A stretch of DNA of 7,096 nucleotides, taken from positions 398 to 7,493 of the forward strand of contig DHRX01000018.1 in assembly GCA_002408345.1 (NCBI GenBank), given 5' to 3'. The translations under genes were made by a program, and so were the position numbers. The notes under the pieces are model-generated. The model did not search any database and was not told the origin of the DNA. It saw only the letters and a program-made list of their open reading frames with translations. The DNA is from Firmicutes bacterium UBA5301 (lineage in GTDB: Bacteria; Bacillota; UBA5301). Shown piece by piece: positions 1-5,755 of this stretch. How positions within the stretch are numbered: position 1 is the first letter of the stretch; every line of letters begins with the position of its first letter.

Positions 1-585
1 AGAGCAGAACGGAAACAGATGGTAGTCGGGCCAGCACAGGTAGCTTTAGACGACAAAGCTGACCTGGTGGCTTTGGAAATTCAAGTCAGGACCGGTCCTC
101 AGGTTGAAGAGCTTAGCCAACGTGATCTACAGGGGGCCGTGCTGGGTTTAGGGTTGAACAGACGTTATGTAGGCGATATTGTTCGTACGGATAACGGTGG
201 GGAAGTGGTAGTAGTTACCGCTCTTGCCCCAGTGATTGTCCAAAATTTAATTTCAGTAAGCCGTTACCCAGCTCAGGCTGTAATTATAGCATTGCAAGAT
301 CTTTCGGTAGGGGTAGAACGCAAGAAGCTGGTGAAGGCCACTGTAGCAGCTCTGCGTTTAGATGCTGTAGCGGCTGCTGGCTTTGGGAAAAGCCGTTCAT
401 GGATGGCACGAGAGATTAAAAGTCTTCGGGTTAGAGTGAACGGTAGTCCAGCTAAATCCCCTGCTCAATTAGTTAAAGAAGGGGACATTATCTCTTTAGG
501 GGGTAAGGGGCGAGTAGTGTTAGTTACTGTTGGCGGTCGGACAAAAAAAGATCGCATTTTTATAGAGATGGAGAGATATTACTAA
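1..585 (+). CDS. ylmH: YlmH family S4-domain RNA-binding protein (5'-truncated by window edge)
   Basis: The frame is open from base 1 and ends in TAA at 583-585. The ATG at 19 is probably internal, because YlmH proteins are about 255-260 residues and only 194 codons are present, so roughly 65 N-terminal residues lie upstream. The visible part starts in the middle RRM-like domain (LNRRYVGDIV, then the VSRYPAQAV segment). From about base 352 it continues into a C-terminal S4 domain with LRLDAVAAAGFGKSRS, VRVNG and KEGDIISLGGKGRV. The TKKDR tail near the C-terminus is typical of the family. S4 domains bind structured RNA. B. subtilis YlmH binds the 50S subunit and can stand in for RqcP in ribosome-associated quality control; transferring that role here is inference. 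It sits directly before divIVA, as in other Firmicutes. In the S4 loop, Gly-Gly replaces the more usual Arg-Gly before KGR, a minor variation. Confidence 0.9.
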   Translation, partial: RAERKQMVVGPAQVALDDKADLVALEIQVRTGPQVEELSQRDLQGAVLGLGLNRRYVGDIVRTDNGGEVVVVTALAPVIVQNLISVSRYPAQAVIIALQDLSVGVERKKLVKATVAALRLDAVAAAGFGKSRSWMAREIKSLRVRVNGSPAKSPAQLVKEGDIISLGGKGRVVLVTVGGRTKKDRIFIEMERYY

Positions 586-598
586 AGGGGGACTCTGT

Positions 599-1078
599 AT
601 GTTAACACCGTTAGATATTCAGAATGCTGCTTTTCACCGTGCTTGGCGGGGATATAACGAACAAGAGGTAGATGATTTTTTAGACCGGGTCTTCCTGGAA
701 TATGAACAATTATATCGAGAAAATTTAGAGCTTAAAGAACAGATAGAAAAAATAGGTTCAGCTCAGCCAACACTAACTCCGCCATCAAGTGTATTTGTTC
801 AACCGATTGCTGGGGGTGGGGTTACCGAAGATACTTTGGCTCGGAGCAACGAAATTATTGCAGATGCCCAACGTAGGGCTAATGAATTAATAGCCCAGGC
901 TCAGCAACAGGTAGCTAGGGAGAAAATCCGGTTGGAAGAGTTAAAACAGCAGCGGCGTATGTTTAAAGAACAGTTCAAGACTATGTTACAAACCTTTGTT
1001 CATATCTTAAAAACTCATGATGATGACGAAGTTGCTGAGGCCAATGTTGTTCTTAACCCGGATACTAGGGACCAGTAG
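599..1078 (+). CDS. divIVA: DivIVA cell-division/polarity protein
   Basis: 159 residues, close to B. subtilis DivIVA (164). The ATG is chosen because AGGGGG at 586-591 lies 7 bases upstream and the N-terminus MLTPLDIQN is the family signature. Residues 1 to about 55 form the lipid-binding domain with RGYNEQEVDDFLDRV and a first coiled coil. Residues about 57-77 are a Pro/Gly-rich linker. From about 78 to 140 runs a second coiled coil rich in Gln, Glu, Lys and Arg. The tail is acidic (HDDDEVAEA). DivIVA proteins oligomerise and bind negatively curved membrane at septa and poles, where they recruit division, Min or sporulation partners. The membrane-inserting Phe-Arg pair of B. subtilis is here Trp16-Arg17. 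The gene starts 13 bases after the ylmH stop, so the two are probably co-transcribed. A weak hairpin with a T-run at its stop codon may end that transcript. Confidence 0.96.
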   Translation: MLTPLDIQNAAFHRAWRGYNEQEVDDFLDRVFLEYEQLYRENLELKEQIEKIGSAQPTLTPPSSVFVQPIAGGGVTEDTLARSNEIIADAQRRANELIAQAQQQVAREKIRLEELKQQRRMFKEQFKTMLQTFVHILKTHDDDEVAEANVVLNPDTRDQ

Positions 1079-1095
1079 TTACTTGACTGGTTTTT
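1071..1095 (+). terminator. Weak putative intrinsic terminator of divIVA
   Basis: The arms ACCAGT (1071-1076) and ACTGGT (1086-1091) are exact inverted repeats around a 9-base loop, and a run of five T covers 1091-1095. G-T wobble pairs could lengthen the stem outward. The stem has only three G-C pairs, so termination may be inefficient. The left arm includes part of the divIVA stop codon, and the right arm lies inside the -35 region of the ileS promoter. Confidence 0.4.
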
Positions 1096-1112
1096 GATTA
1101 ATGTAGTATAAT
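1083..1112 (+). promoter_or_regulatory. Sigma-A type promoter for the T-box–ileS transcript
   Basis: The -35 box TTGACT (1083-1088) matches consensus at five of six bases. The -10 box TATAAT (1107-1112) is perfect, and the spacer is 18 bases. Transcription should start near 1119-1120, just upstream of T-box Stem I. This is the strongest promoter seen in the window. It suggests ileS is transcribed independently of divIVA and controlled by the leader that follows. Confidence 0.85.
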
Positions 1113-1216
1113 TTTTTTCAATAACTTTTGAAATGCTATGATGGGAAGAGTAATAACGGATTCTAACTATAGAGAGCCGAAGACGGTGGAAATTCGGCGG
1201 ATGAACCGTTATGAAG

Positions 1217-1219
1217 ATC
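1217..1219 (+). promoter_or_regulatory. T-box specifier codon AUC (Ile)
   Basis: ATC lies on the 3' side of the Stem I internal loop, after GAAG and before a purine (A1220), the usual context of a specifier. It would pair with the GAU anticodon of tRNA-Ile, which agrees with the downstream ileS gene. A second ATC follows at 1220-1222, but two of its bases (1221-1222) are needed to close the lower helix, so 1217-1219 is preferred. Confidence 0.75.
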
Positions 1220-1320
1220 ATCCCGGAGTGAGGTGCTGAAAGTCTGACCGGATTAGTAGGCCTTACGGGTAGCTACCGTTATTTAGCTCAGAGTGGACTA
1301 GACGATGCGTCTATTCAATT

Positions 1321-1352
1321 AGGGTGGTACCACGGGTGATACTCTCGTCCCT
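1321..1352 (+). promoter_or_regulatory. T-box antiterminator element
   Basis: AGGG (1321-1324) can pair with CCCT (1349-1352), and ACC (1329-1331) with GGT (1335-1337). This leaves TGGT (1325-1328) as the bulge that binds the tRNA NCCA end. The variable bulge base is U, which pairs with the discriminator A expected on tRNA-Ile. The CCCT arm is shared with the terminator, so the two folds exclude each other. Confidence 0.85.
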
Positions 1353-1384
1353 GTTTTTTGGGGGCGAGAGTATTTATTATTTTG
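1339..1384 (+). terminator. T-box intrinsic terminator upstream of ileS
   Basis: ATACTCTCG (1339-1347) is the exact reverse complement of CGAGAGTAT (1365-1373). TCCC (1348-1351) extends the stem against GGGG (1361-1364), giving about 13 pairs around a loop of roughly 9 bases rich in T. A T-rich tract with two A interruptions follows at 1373-1383. This strong hairpin is the default 'off' state when tRNA-Ile is charged. It ends just before the ileS ribosome binding site at 1384-1388. Confidence 0.9.
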
Positions 1385-1396
1385 GAGGTGCTCTGT

Positions 1397-4210
1397 ATGA
1401 GTGAAGCGGAAAAGACCAACTATTCAGAAACACTAAATTTGCCTAAAACTGATTTCCCGATGCGAGGGAATTTACCGAAAAAAGAACCGGAGATTGAGGC
1501 GTACTGGGAGAAGGAACAGATCTATCAAAAAGTTCAGGTGGCAGCAAAGGAGAAAAAATATCCCAAATGGATTTTACATGATGGGCCTCCCTATGCTAAC
1601 GGGCATCTACATATTGGGCATGCTTTAAATAAAATTCTTAAAGATATGATTGTTAAGTACAAGTCGATGCGGGGTTACTTTACCCCATATATTCACGGTT
1701 GGGATACTCACGGGCTCCCTATTGAGACTAGGGCGATTAAAGATTTAGGTTTAAATCGGCGTAGCGCCGATCCTTTAGATTTTCGGGCTAAATGCCGGGA
1801 TTATGCTCTAGAATTTGTTGATATTCAAAAAGACGAACTGAAGAGGATGGGGGTTTGGGGTAATTGGGACGATTCTTACCTCACATTAACCCCTGAATAT
1901 GAGGCCAAACAGATTGAGGTTTTTGGCAAGATGGCGTTAAAAGGTTACATTTATCGGGGTAAAAAACCGGTCTATTGGTGCTCTTCATGTGAAACAGCCT
2001 TAGCGGAAGCGGAAATTGAATATGGGGATAAAAAATCTCCTTCAATTTACGTTAAGTTTCCGTTAGTTGATGATAAAAAATTGTTTGGCGGGGATGTTGC
2101 TGCTACTTATGTGGTAATTTGGACGACAACCCCGTGGACACTGCCTGCTAACTTGGCAATCTCTCTTCACCCGGATTTTGATTATGTTTTGGTTCAGGTG
2201 AATCAAGAGAAATATGTGGTAGCAGCTGAATTATTAGGGAAGTTGTCCCAGGAGTTAGGTTGGGAAGAGTATACTATTCAACACAAATTTAAGGGTCAAG
2301 AGTTAGAGCGGGCTGTCTGTCGCCATCCGCTTCTTGATCGGGAGTCTTTGGTAATCTTAGGGAGTCATGTCACCTTGGATCAGGGTACCGGTTGTGTTCA
2401 TACAGCTCCAGGCCATGGTGAAGAAGACTTTCAGGTCGGTCTTGAATATGACTTACCGGTCTTAACCCCGGTAGATGCCAGTGGCCATTTTACCGCTGAA
2501 GCTGGTCAGTATTCTGGGTTGGACTTGGAAGAGGGTAATAAAGCTGTGATTAAAGATTTGGTGGCGGCAGGAGCTTTGTTAAAGCAAAGTTTGATTCAGC
2601 ACCAATTTCCCCACTGTTGGCGTTGTAAAAAGCCGGTGATTTTCCGGGCTACTGAGCAGTGGTTTGCCTCCATTGATGGGTTCCGAGAAGCGGCTTTAGA
2701 CGCTATTGCTAATGTCAAATGGATTCCTGGTTGGGGTGAAAACAGGATGGCAAACATGGTTCGTGAGCGTCGGGATTGGTGTATTTCTCGGCAACGGGTT
2801 TGGGGTGTTCCTATACCGGTCTTCTACTGTGAGGAGTGTGGCCAAGATATTATGTCGGCAGAAAGCTTAGCTGCCGTCCAGGAACTTTTCCGGAAGGAAG
2901 GTTCTGATGCTTGGTTCAAATACGAAGCAGCTGAAATTCTACCACCAGGCTTTACTTGTCCCCGGTGTGGTGCAGCTAAGTTTCGTAAAGAAACAGATAT
3001 TATGGATGTTTGGTTTGATTCAGGCTCAAGCCACCAGGCGGTTTTAACGCAATGGCCAGATTTACAGTGGCCTGCTGATCTTTACCTAGAGGGTAGCGAC
3101 CAGCACCGGGGTTGGTTCCAATCTTCGCTGTTAACTTCGGTAGCCATTGCGGGAAAGGCTCCGTACAAAGGGGTTCTTACCCACGGATCTATTGTGGATG
3201 AACATGGACGTAAGATGTCTAAATCCCTAGGTAACGTAGTTAATCCAGATAAGGTAATTAAGCAGTATGGTACCGATATTTTGCGTTTATGGGTTTCTTC
3301 AGCGGACTATACTGATGATATTAGTGTGTCTGATAATATCTTAAAGCAGATGTCTGAAGTTTACCGCCGGATTCGCAATACTGGTCGGTTTATTTTAGGT
3401 AACCTCAAGGATTTTAACCCAGAATGTGACCAAGTTCCGTATGCTCAGTTAACAGAGATTGATCGGTATGCTTTGCATCGATTGCAAGAGGTAGTCCAAA
3501 AACTGACCGAGGCTTTTGATAACTACCAGTTTCATGTTTTTTACCATACGGTTCATAACTATACCGCTTTAGATTTAGGAGCTTTTTACCTTGATGTAAT
3601 TAAGGATCGGCTCTATACTAGTGCACCAAATAGTTTGGCCCGACGTTCGGCTCAAACTGTGCTTTATGAAATTAGTAACGTTCTAGTTCGGATTATTAAT
3701 CCGGTGTTAGTACATACCGCCGAAGAGCTGTGGCGGTATCTACCATCTGTTTCTAATAAACCAGAAAGTGTACAGTTGACTTCTTGGCCAGAAGTCAAAG
3801 TAAAATATTTAGACAATGAATTAGCTCAACGTTGGAATAAGCTTCTACATATTCGTGAAGAAGTGACCAAGGCTATAGAGAAGGTGCGGGCTGCTAAGCT
3901 TGTTGGAAATAGTTTAGAAGCAAAGGTTATCTTGTATACAAAGGATGCAGACCTCTATGCTTTTCTCCAAGACTATGCGGCTGATTTAGCCATGATTTTT
4001 ATTGTCTCCCAAGTTGAATTAGCATCTTTTGGAGCTACCCCAGCGCCAGGGTCTCATAGTGCCGATGAGTTAGATTTGACTATAGAGGTAAAGCCGGCTA
4101 GCGGTGAAAAATGTGCACGTTGTTGGATCTATTCTGAGGAGGTTGGGCATCAGAAAGTGATTGACGTCTGTTCCCGTTGTGCCCAGGTACTAAGCGAATT
4201 AAATGAGTAA
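1397..4210 (+). CDS. ileS: Isoleucyl-tRNA synthetase, bacterial type
   Basis: 937 residues, matching E. coli IleRS (938). It charges tRNA-Ile with isoleucine in the cytoplasm using ATP. The ATG at 1397 has GGAGG (1384-1388) 8 bases upstream; the frame extends back to a TTG at 1358, but that lies inside the terminator hairpin. Class I catalytic motifs are HIGH (residues 72-75) and KMSKS (606-610). The CP1 editing domain carries the Thr-rich segment TTTPWTLP (243-250) and GHGEEDF with the conserved Asp344, which hydrolyses Val-tRNA-Ile. Cys pairs at 407/410, 478/481 and 521/524 lie in the insertion region. A C-terminal zinc site has Cys906, Cys909, Cys925 and Cys928. Length and zinc end fit the common bacterial form rather than the longer mupirocin-resistant type; resistance itself cannot be judged here. 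Transcription is controlled by the T-box. All key residues are intact. Confidence 0.98.
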   Translation: MSEAEKTNYSETLNLPKTDFPMRGNLPKKEPEIEAYWEKEQIYQKVQVAAKEKKYPKWILHDGPPYANGHLHIGHALNKILKDMIVKYKSMRGYFTPYIHGWDTHGLPIETRAIKDLGLNRRSADPLDFRAKCRDYALEFVDIQKDELKRMGVWGNWDDSYLTLTPEYEAKQIEVFGKMALKGYIYRGKKPVYWCSSCETALAEAEIEYGDKKSPSIYVKFPLVDDKKLFGGDVAATYVVIWTTTPWTLPANLAISLHPDFDYVLVQVNQEKYVVAAELLGKLSQELGWEEYTIQHKFKGQELERAVCRHPLLDRESLVILGSHVTLDQGTGCVHTAPGHGEEDFQVGLEYDLPVLTPVDASGHFTAEAGQYSGLDLEEGNKAVIKDLVAAGALLKQSLIQHQFPHCWRCKKPVIFRATEQWFASIDGFREAALDAIANVKWIPGWGENRMANMVRERRDWCISRQRVWGVPIPVFYCEECGQDIMSAESLAAVQELFRKEGSDAWFKYEAAEILPPGFTCPRCGAAKFRKETDIMDVWFDSGSSHQAVLTQWPDLQWPADLYLEGSDQHRGWFQSSLLTSVAIAGKAPYKGVLTHGSIVDEHGRKMSKSLGNVVNPDKVIKQYGTDILRLWVSSADYTDDISVSDNILKQMSEVYRRIRNTGRFILGNLKDFNPECDQVPYAQLTEIDRYALHRLQEVVQKLTEAFDNYQFHVFYHTVHNYTALDLGAFYLDVIKDRLYTSAPNSLARRSAQTVLYEISNVLVRIINPVLVHTAEELWRYLPSVSNKPESVQLTSWPEVKVKYLDNELAQRWNKLLHIREEVTKAIEKVRAAKLVGNSLEAKVILYTKDADLYAFLQDYAADLAMIFIVSQVELASFGATPAPGSHSADELDLTIEVKPASGEKCARCWIYSEEVGHQKVIDVCSRCAQVLSELNE

Positions 4211-4240
4211 GCAGTAAAATGGGTAGGCTATAGGGTGCCT

Positions 4241-4245
4241 GGAGG
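4241..4245 (+). promoter_or_regulatory. Ribosome binding site deciding the DUF5665 gene start
   Basis: GGAGG lies 10 bases before ATG 4256. The alternative in-frame GTG at 4235 lies upstream of this site and has no convincing one of its own. An ATG at 4248 is too close and in another frame. The site therefore favours the shorter 101-residue protein. Confidence 0.65.
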
Positions 4246-4255
4246 TTATGTTCCC

Positions 4256-4561
4256 ATGGACCCAGCCGACCGTAAAACCCTGGCTCAATTCTCTGACAAA
4301 CTGGCGGATTTTAGTCAGCATTTGGAGAAAGCCGGTATTGCCGAGTATGTGGAGTTTCTTCGAAACCCTTCACGGATGCTAATGGTTAACTTTTTTAATG
4401 GTTTAGCCAGAGGCTTTGGTTTTGCGGTCGGTTTTAGTTTAATTGCGGCGCTGGTTTTATACTTTTTAGGTTATTTAGCGCGGCTCAATCTTCCTATAAT
4501 CGGAACTTTTATTGCGGAATTGGTTCAATTGGTCCAGGGGCAGCTAGAGAGCTACAGGTGA
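4256..4561 (+). CDS. Small DUF5665-type membrane protein
   Basis: 101 residues from ATG 4256 (108 if GTG 4235 is used). The first 40 residues are charged and helical (DRKTLAQFSDKLADFSQHLE), followed by YVEFLRNPSRMLMVNFFNGL. A Gly-rich membrane helix runs from about residue 52 to 74 (RGFGFAVGFSLIAALVLYF). After it come LNLPIIGTFIAELVQLV, a second apolar segment that may be a re-entrant or amphipathic helix, and a short polar tail. This pattern (N-F-x-x-G-x-x-R-G-x-G and a later P-x-x-G) matches what I recall of the DUF5665 family, which has no known function. No signal peptide cleavage site or catalytic motif is visible. It starts 45 bases after ileS with no terminator between, so it is probably read from the ileS transcript. 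It ends 24 bases before the next gene. Any function would be a guess. Confidence 0.8.
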   Translation: MDPADRKTLAQFSDKLADFSQHLEKAGIAEYVEFLRNPSRMLMVNFFNGLARGFGFAVGFSLIAALVLYFLGYLARLNLPIIGTFIAELVQLVQGQLESYR

Positions 4562-4569
4562 CTTTTGTT

Positions 4570-4577
4570 AAGGAGGT
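4570..4577 (+). promoter_or_regulatory. Strong ribosome binding site for a TTG start
   Basis: AAGGAGGT is a near-perfect anti-16S match, 8 bases before TTG 4586. An upstream in-frame TTG at 4565 would place this site inside the coding region. The downstream TTG is therefore the likely start. Confidence 0.85.
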
Positions 4578-4585
4578 CACGCGCC

Positions 4586-5242
4586 TTGCTTACTCAGCAG
4601 CAGATTGTTGATTTTAAAAAGACTTTACTTAAAGAAAAAGAACGGATTTCGAGCCAAGTAGATACTTTAAGCTCTGCTTTAAGTGAAAATAGCCTGACAG
4701 AATCTGTCGGTGAGCTTTCGGCTTATGACAACCATACCTCTGATCTTGGTAATGAAACTTTTGAGCGAGAAAAAGACTTGGGGTTAATTGATAACCTGCG
4801 GATTTTACACCAGCAGATTGAGGAGGCCTTGGCTAAAATAGAAGCTGGTACCTATGGAATTTGTTCAGTTTGTGGCAATAATATTCCCCAAAAACGTTTA
4901 GAGGCGGTTCCATATGCTAGTACGTGTGTAGAACACGCTGATGATGAGTTTACCCGGAGCAGTGAACAACGCCCTGTTGAAGAGGAAATATTGTCTCCAC
5001 CCTTTGTTCGAACTTTTTGGGATATTGGCGAGGATACCTGGCAAGCGGTAGCTCGGTATGGGACCGCCAATTCTCCCCAAGATATCCCTGATGCTATTGG
5101 TTATGATGAAACCTATATTAACGCTGATGAAGATATCGGTATTGTTGAGGGGACTGATGCGATTATTGATACCGCCGAAGAACCAGCCCGTAATTTAGAA
5201 CGAAAACCCCATAAGCAACGGTTCCGTGGTGGACGTAGTTAG
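4586..5242 (+). CDS. DksA/TraR-type zinc-finger protein, YteA/YlyA-like
   Basis: 218 residues starting at TTG 4586, chosen for its strong ribosome binding site and because the N-terminus (LTQQQIVDFKKTLLKEKERI) matches the helical start of the family. Residues 1 to about 40 and 68-87 look like a coiled coil. Between them is the motif YDNHTSDLGNETFEREKDLGL, typical of YteA-like proteins. The zinc finger is Cys93-x2-Cys96-x17-Cys114-x2-His117, so His replaces the fourth Cys of classic DksA. The C-terminal part contains FVRTFWDIGEDTWQAVARYGTANSP, an acidic stretch and a basic tail (KPHKQRFRGGRS). DksA-family proteins enter the RNA polymerase secondary channel to alter initiation. B. subtilis has the DksA-like YlyA at this same position between ileS and lspA. 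YteA proteins are annotated as sporulation-related in databases, but the role here is unproven. Confidence 0.88.
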   Translation: MLTQQQIVDFKKTLLKEKERISSQVDTLSSALSENSLTESVGELSAYDNHTSDLGNETFEREKDLGLIDNLRILHQQIEEALAKIEAGTYGICSVCGNNIPQKRLEAVPYASTCVEHADDEFTRSSEQRPVEEEILSPPFVRTFWDIGEDTWQAVARYGTANSPQDIPDAIGYDETYINADEDIGIVEGTDAIIDTAEEPARNLERKPHKQRFRGGRS

Positions 5243-5244
5243 GG

Positions 5245-5273
5245 TTGTGCTTTGGAATAATCGATGCTAAAAT
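5245..5273 (+). promoter_or_regulatory. Possible sigma-A promoter for lspA–lgt–rluD
   Basis: TTGTGC (5245-5250; three of six consensus bases) is followed after 17 bases by TAAAAT (5268-5273; five of six). It lies in the 60-base gap after the DksA-like gene, one of the longer gaps here, and would start transcription near 5280, about 20 bases before lspA. The -35 is weak, so read-through from ileS may be the main source of this transcript. Confidence 0.35.
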
Positions 5274-5302
5274 GATGGTACAAACTGTTAAGGATGGGGA
5301 AT

Positions 5303-5755
5303 TTGATCCGGTACTGGCTTATTGTTGTTTTACTCTTAGCTGATCAGGCTTTAAAAACGTATATTCGAACTAAATTAGTCCCCGGTTGGTCGATAGTGCT
5401 GATCCCCGGGGTACTTAACTTAACGTACCTCCGTAATTCTGGTGCTGCCTTTGGATTGCTTTCGCGAAAAACTGAATTTTTAGTGATTATAACTATAGTA
5501 GCAATTAGTACTATTATCTATGTTTATCCGCAGCTACCGAAAAACAAAAAAATGTTGCGAACCGGATTGAGTCTGGGGTTAGCTGGCGCTTTAGGTAATC
5601 TGATTGATCGAGTTAGGTTTGGCTATGTTATTGATATGTTTGATTTAAACTTCTGGCCAGGTATTTTTAACCTTGCAGATTTAGCTATTGTAGTTGGCGT
5701 TATTTTAATTATCATCGATTTGTTAGTTGTAGTGGAGCGGGAGGCGGAGCGGTGA
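5303..5755 (+). CDS. lspA: Lipoprotein signal peptidase (signal peptidase II)
   Basis: An inner-membrane aspartyl protease that removes the signal peptide from prolipoproteins after Lgt has added diacylglycerol. TTG 5303 gives 150 residues and places AAGGA (5290-5294) 8 bases upstream. It also puts the first-helix LADQ Asp at residue 14, as in B. subtilis. ATG 5294, three codons earlier, has its purine-rich sequence directly abutting it and is less likely, though possible. Four hydrophobic segments are visible. Conserved blocks are RNSGAAFG, GALGNLIDR, VIDMFD and FNLADLAIV. The catalytic pair should be Asp111 (VID) and Asp126 (NLAD), by alignment with P. aeruginosa Asp124 and Asp143. The gene overlaps lgt by four bases (GTGA), so translation is likely coupled. 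All catalytic motifs are intact. Confidence 0.95.
   Translation: MIRYWLIVVLLLADQALKTYIRTKLVPGWSIVLIPGVLNLTYLRNSGAAFGLLSRKTEFLVIITIVAISTIIYVYPQLPKNKKMLRTGLSLGLAGALGNLIDRVRFGYVIDMFDLNFWPGIFNLADLAIVVGVILIIIDLLVVVEREAER

Larger units (their letters stand above)
1120..1384 (+). promoter_or_regulatory. T-box riboswitch leader, isoleucine-specific
   Basis: A transcriptional T-box that reads uncharged tRNA-Ile. Stem I can be traced as GGGA (1143-1146) with TCCC (1221-1224), then TAACGG (1154-1159) with CCGTTA (1206-1211). Its distal arm is GCCGAA (1176-1181) with TTCGGC (1193-1198) and carries the AGAGAG (1171-1176) and GGTG (1185-1188) elements. AGTA (1149-1152) faces the specifier loop. Stem II is GTGAGG (1228-1233) with CCTTAC (1261-1266), plus an S-turn-like internal loop (GAA and AGTA). 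A IIA/B pseudoknot is possible: ACGG/CCGT at 1265-1268/1276-1279, with loop AGCTA (1271-1275) pairing TAGCT (1284-1288). Stem III is TAGACG/CGTCTA (1299-1304/1308-1313). The T-box core AGGGTGGTACCACGGG (1321-1336) follows, then a terminator. Known mechanism: uncharged tRNA stabilises the antiterminator and lets ileS be transcribed. Pairings were found by eye; bases 1265-1266 are shared by two proposed helices. Confidence 0.95.

Noticed and set aside
1015..1221. Minus-strand open frame of 68 codons
   Set aside because: It lies antisense to the divIVA end, the promoter and T-box Stem I, which explain these bases. Its product resembles no family I recognise and has low complexity at both ends.
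1268..1277. Perfect palindrome GGTAGCTACC as an operator for a DNA-binding repressor
   Set aside because: It falls inside the T-box leader, where it is better explained as the IIA/B hairpin and pseudoknot region. It is about 150 bases downstream of the transcription start.
1358..1396. N-terminal extension of IleS from TTG 1358
   Set aside because: These 13 codons lie in the T-box terminator and the ribosome binding site. ATG 1397 is correctly spaced from GGAGG and gives the standard family N-terminus.
4211..4240. Possible promoter in the ileS–DUF5665 gap (TAAAAT at 4215-4220)
   Set aside because: No acceptable -35 box lies 16-18 bases upstream, and the hexamer alone is expected by chance in AT-rich sequence.
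4852..5080. Two minus-strand open frames of 72 and 60 codons
   Set aside because: Both are antisense to the zinc-finger and C-terminal coding part of the DksA-like gene, which has clear family motifs. They overlap each other in different frames and show no domain.
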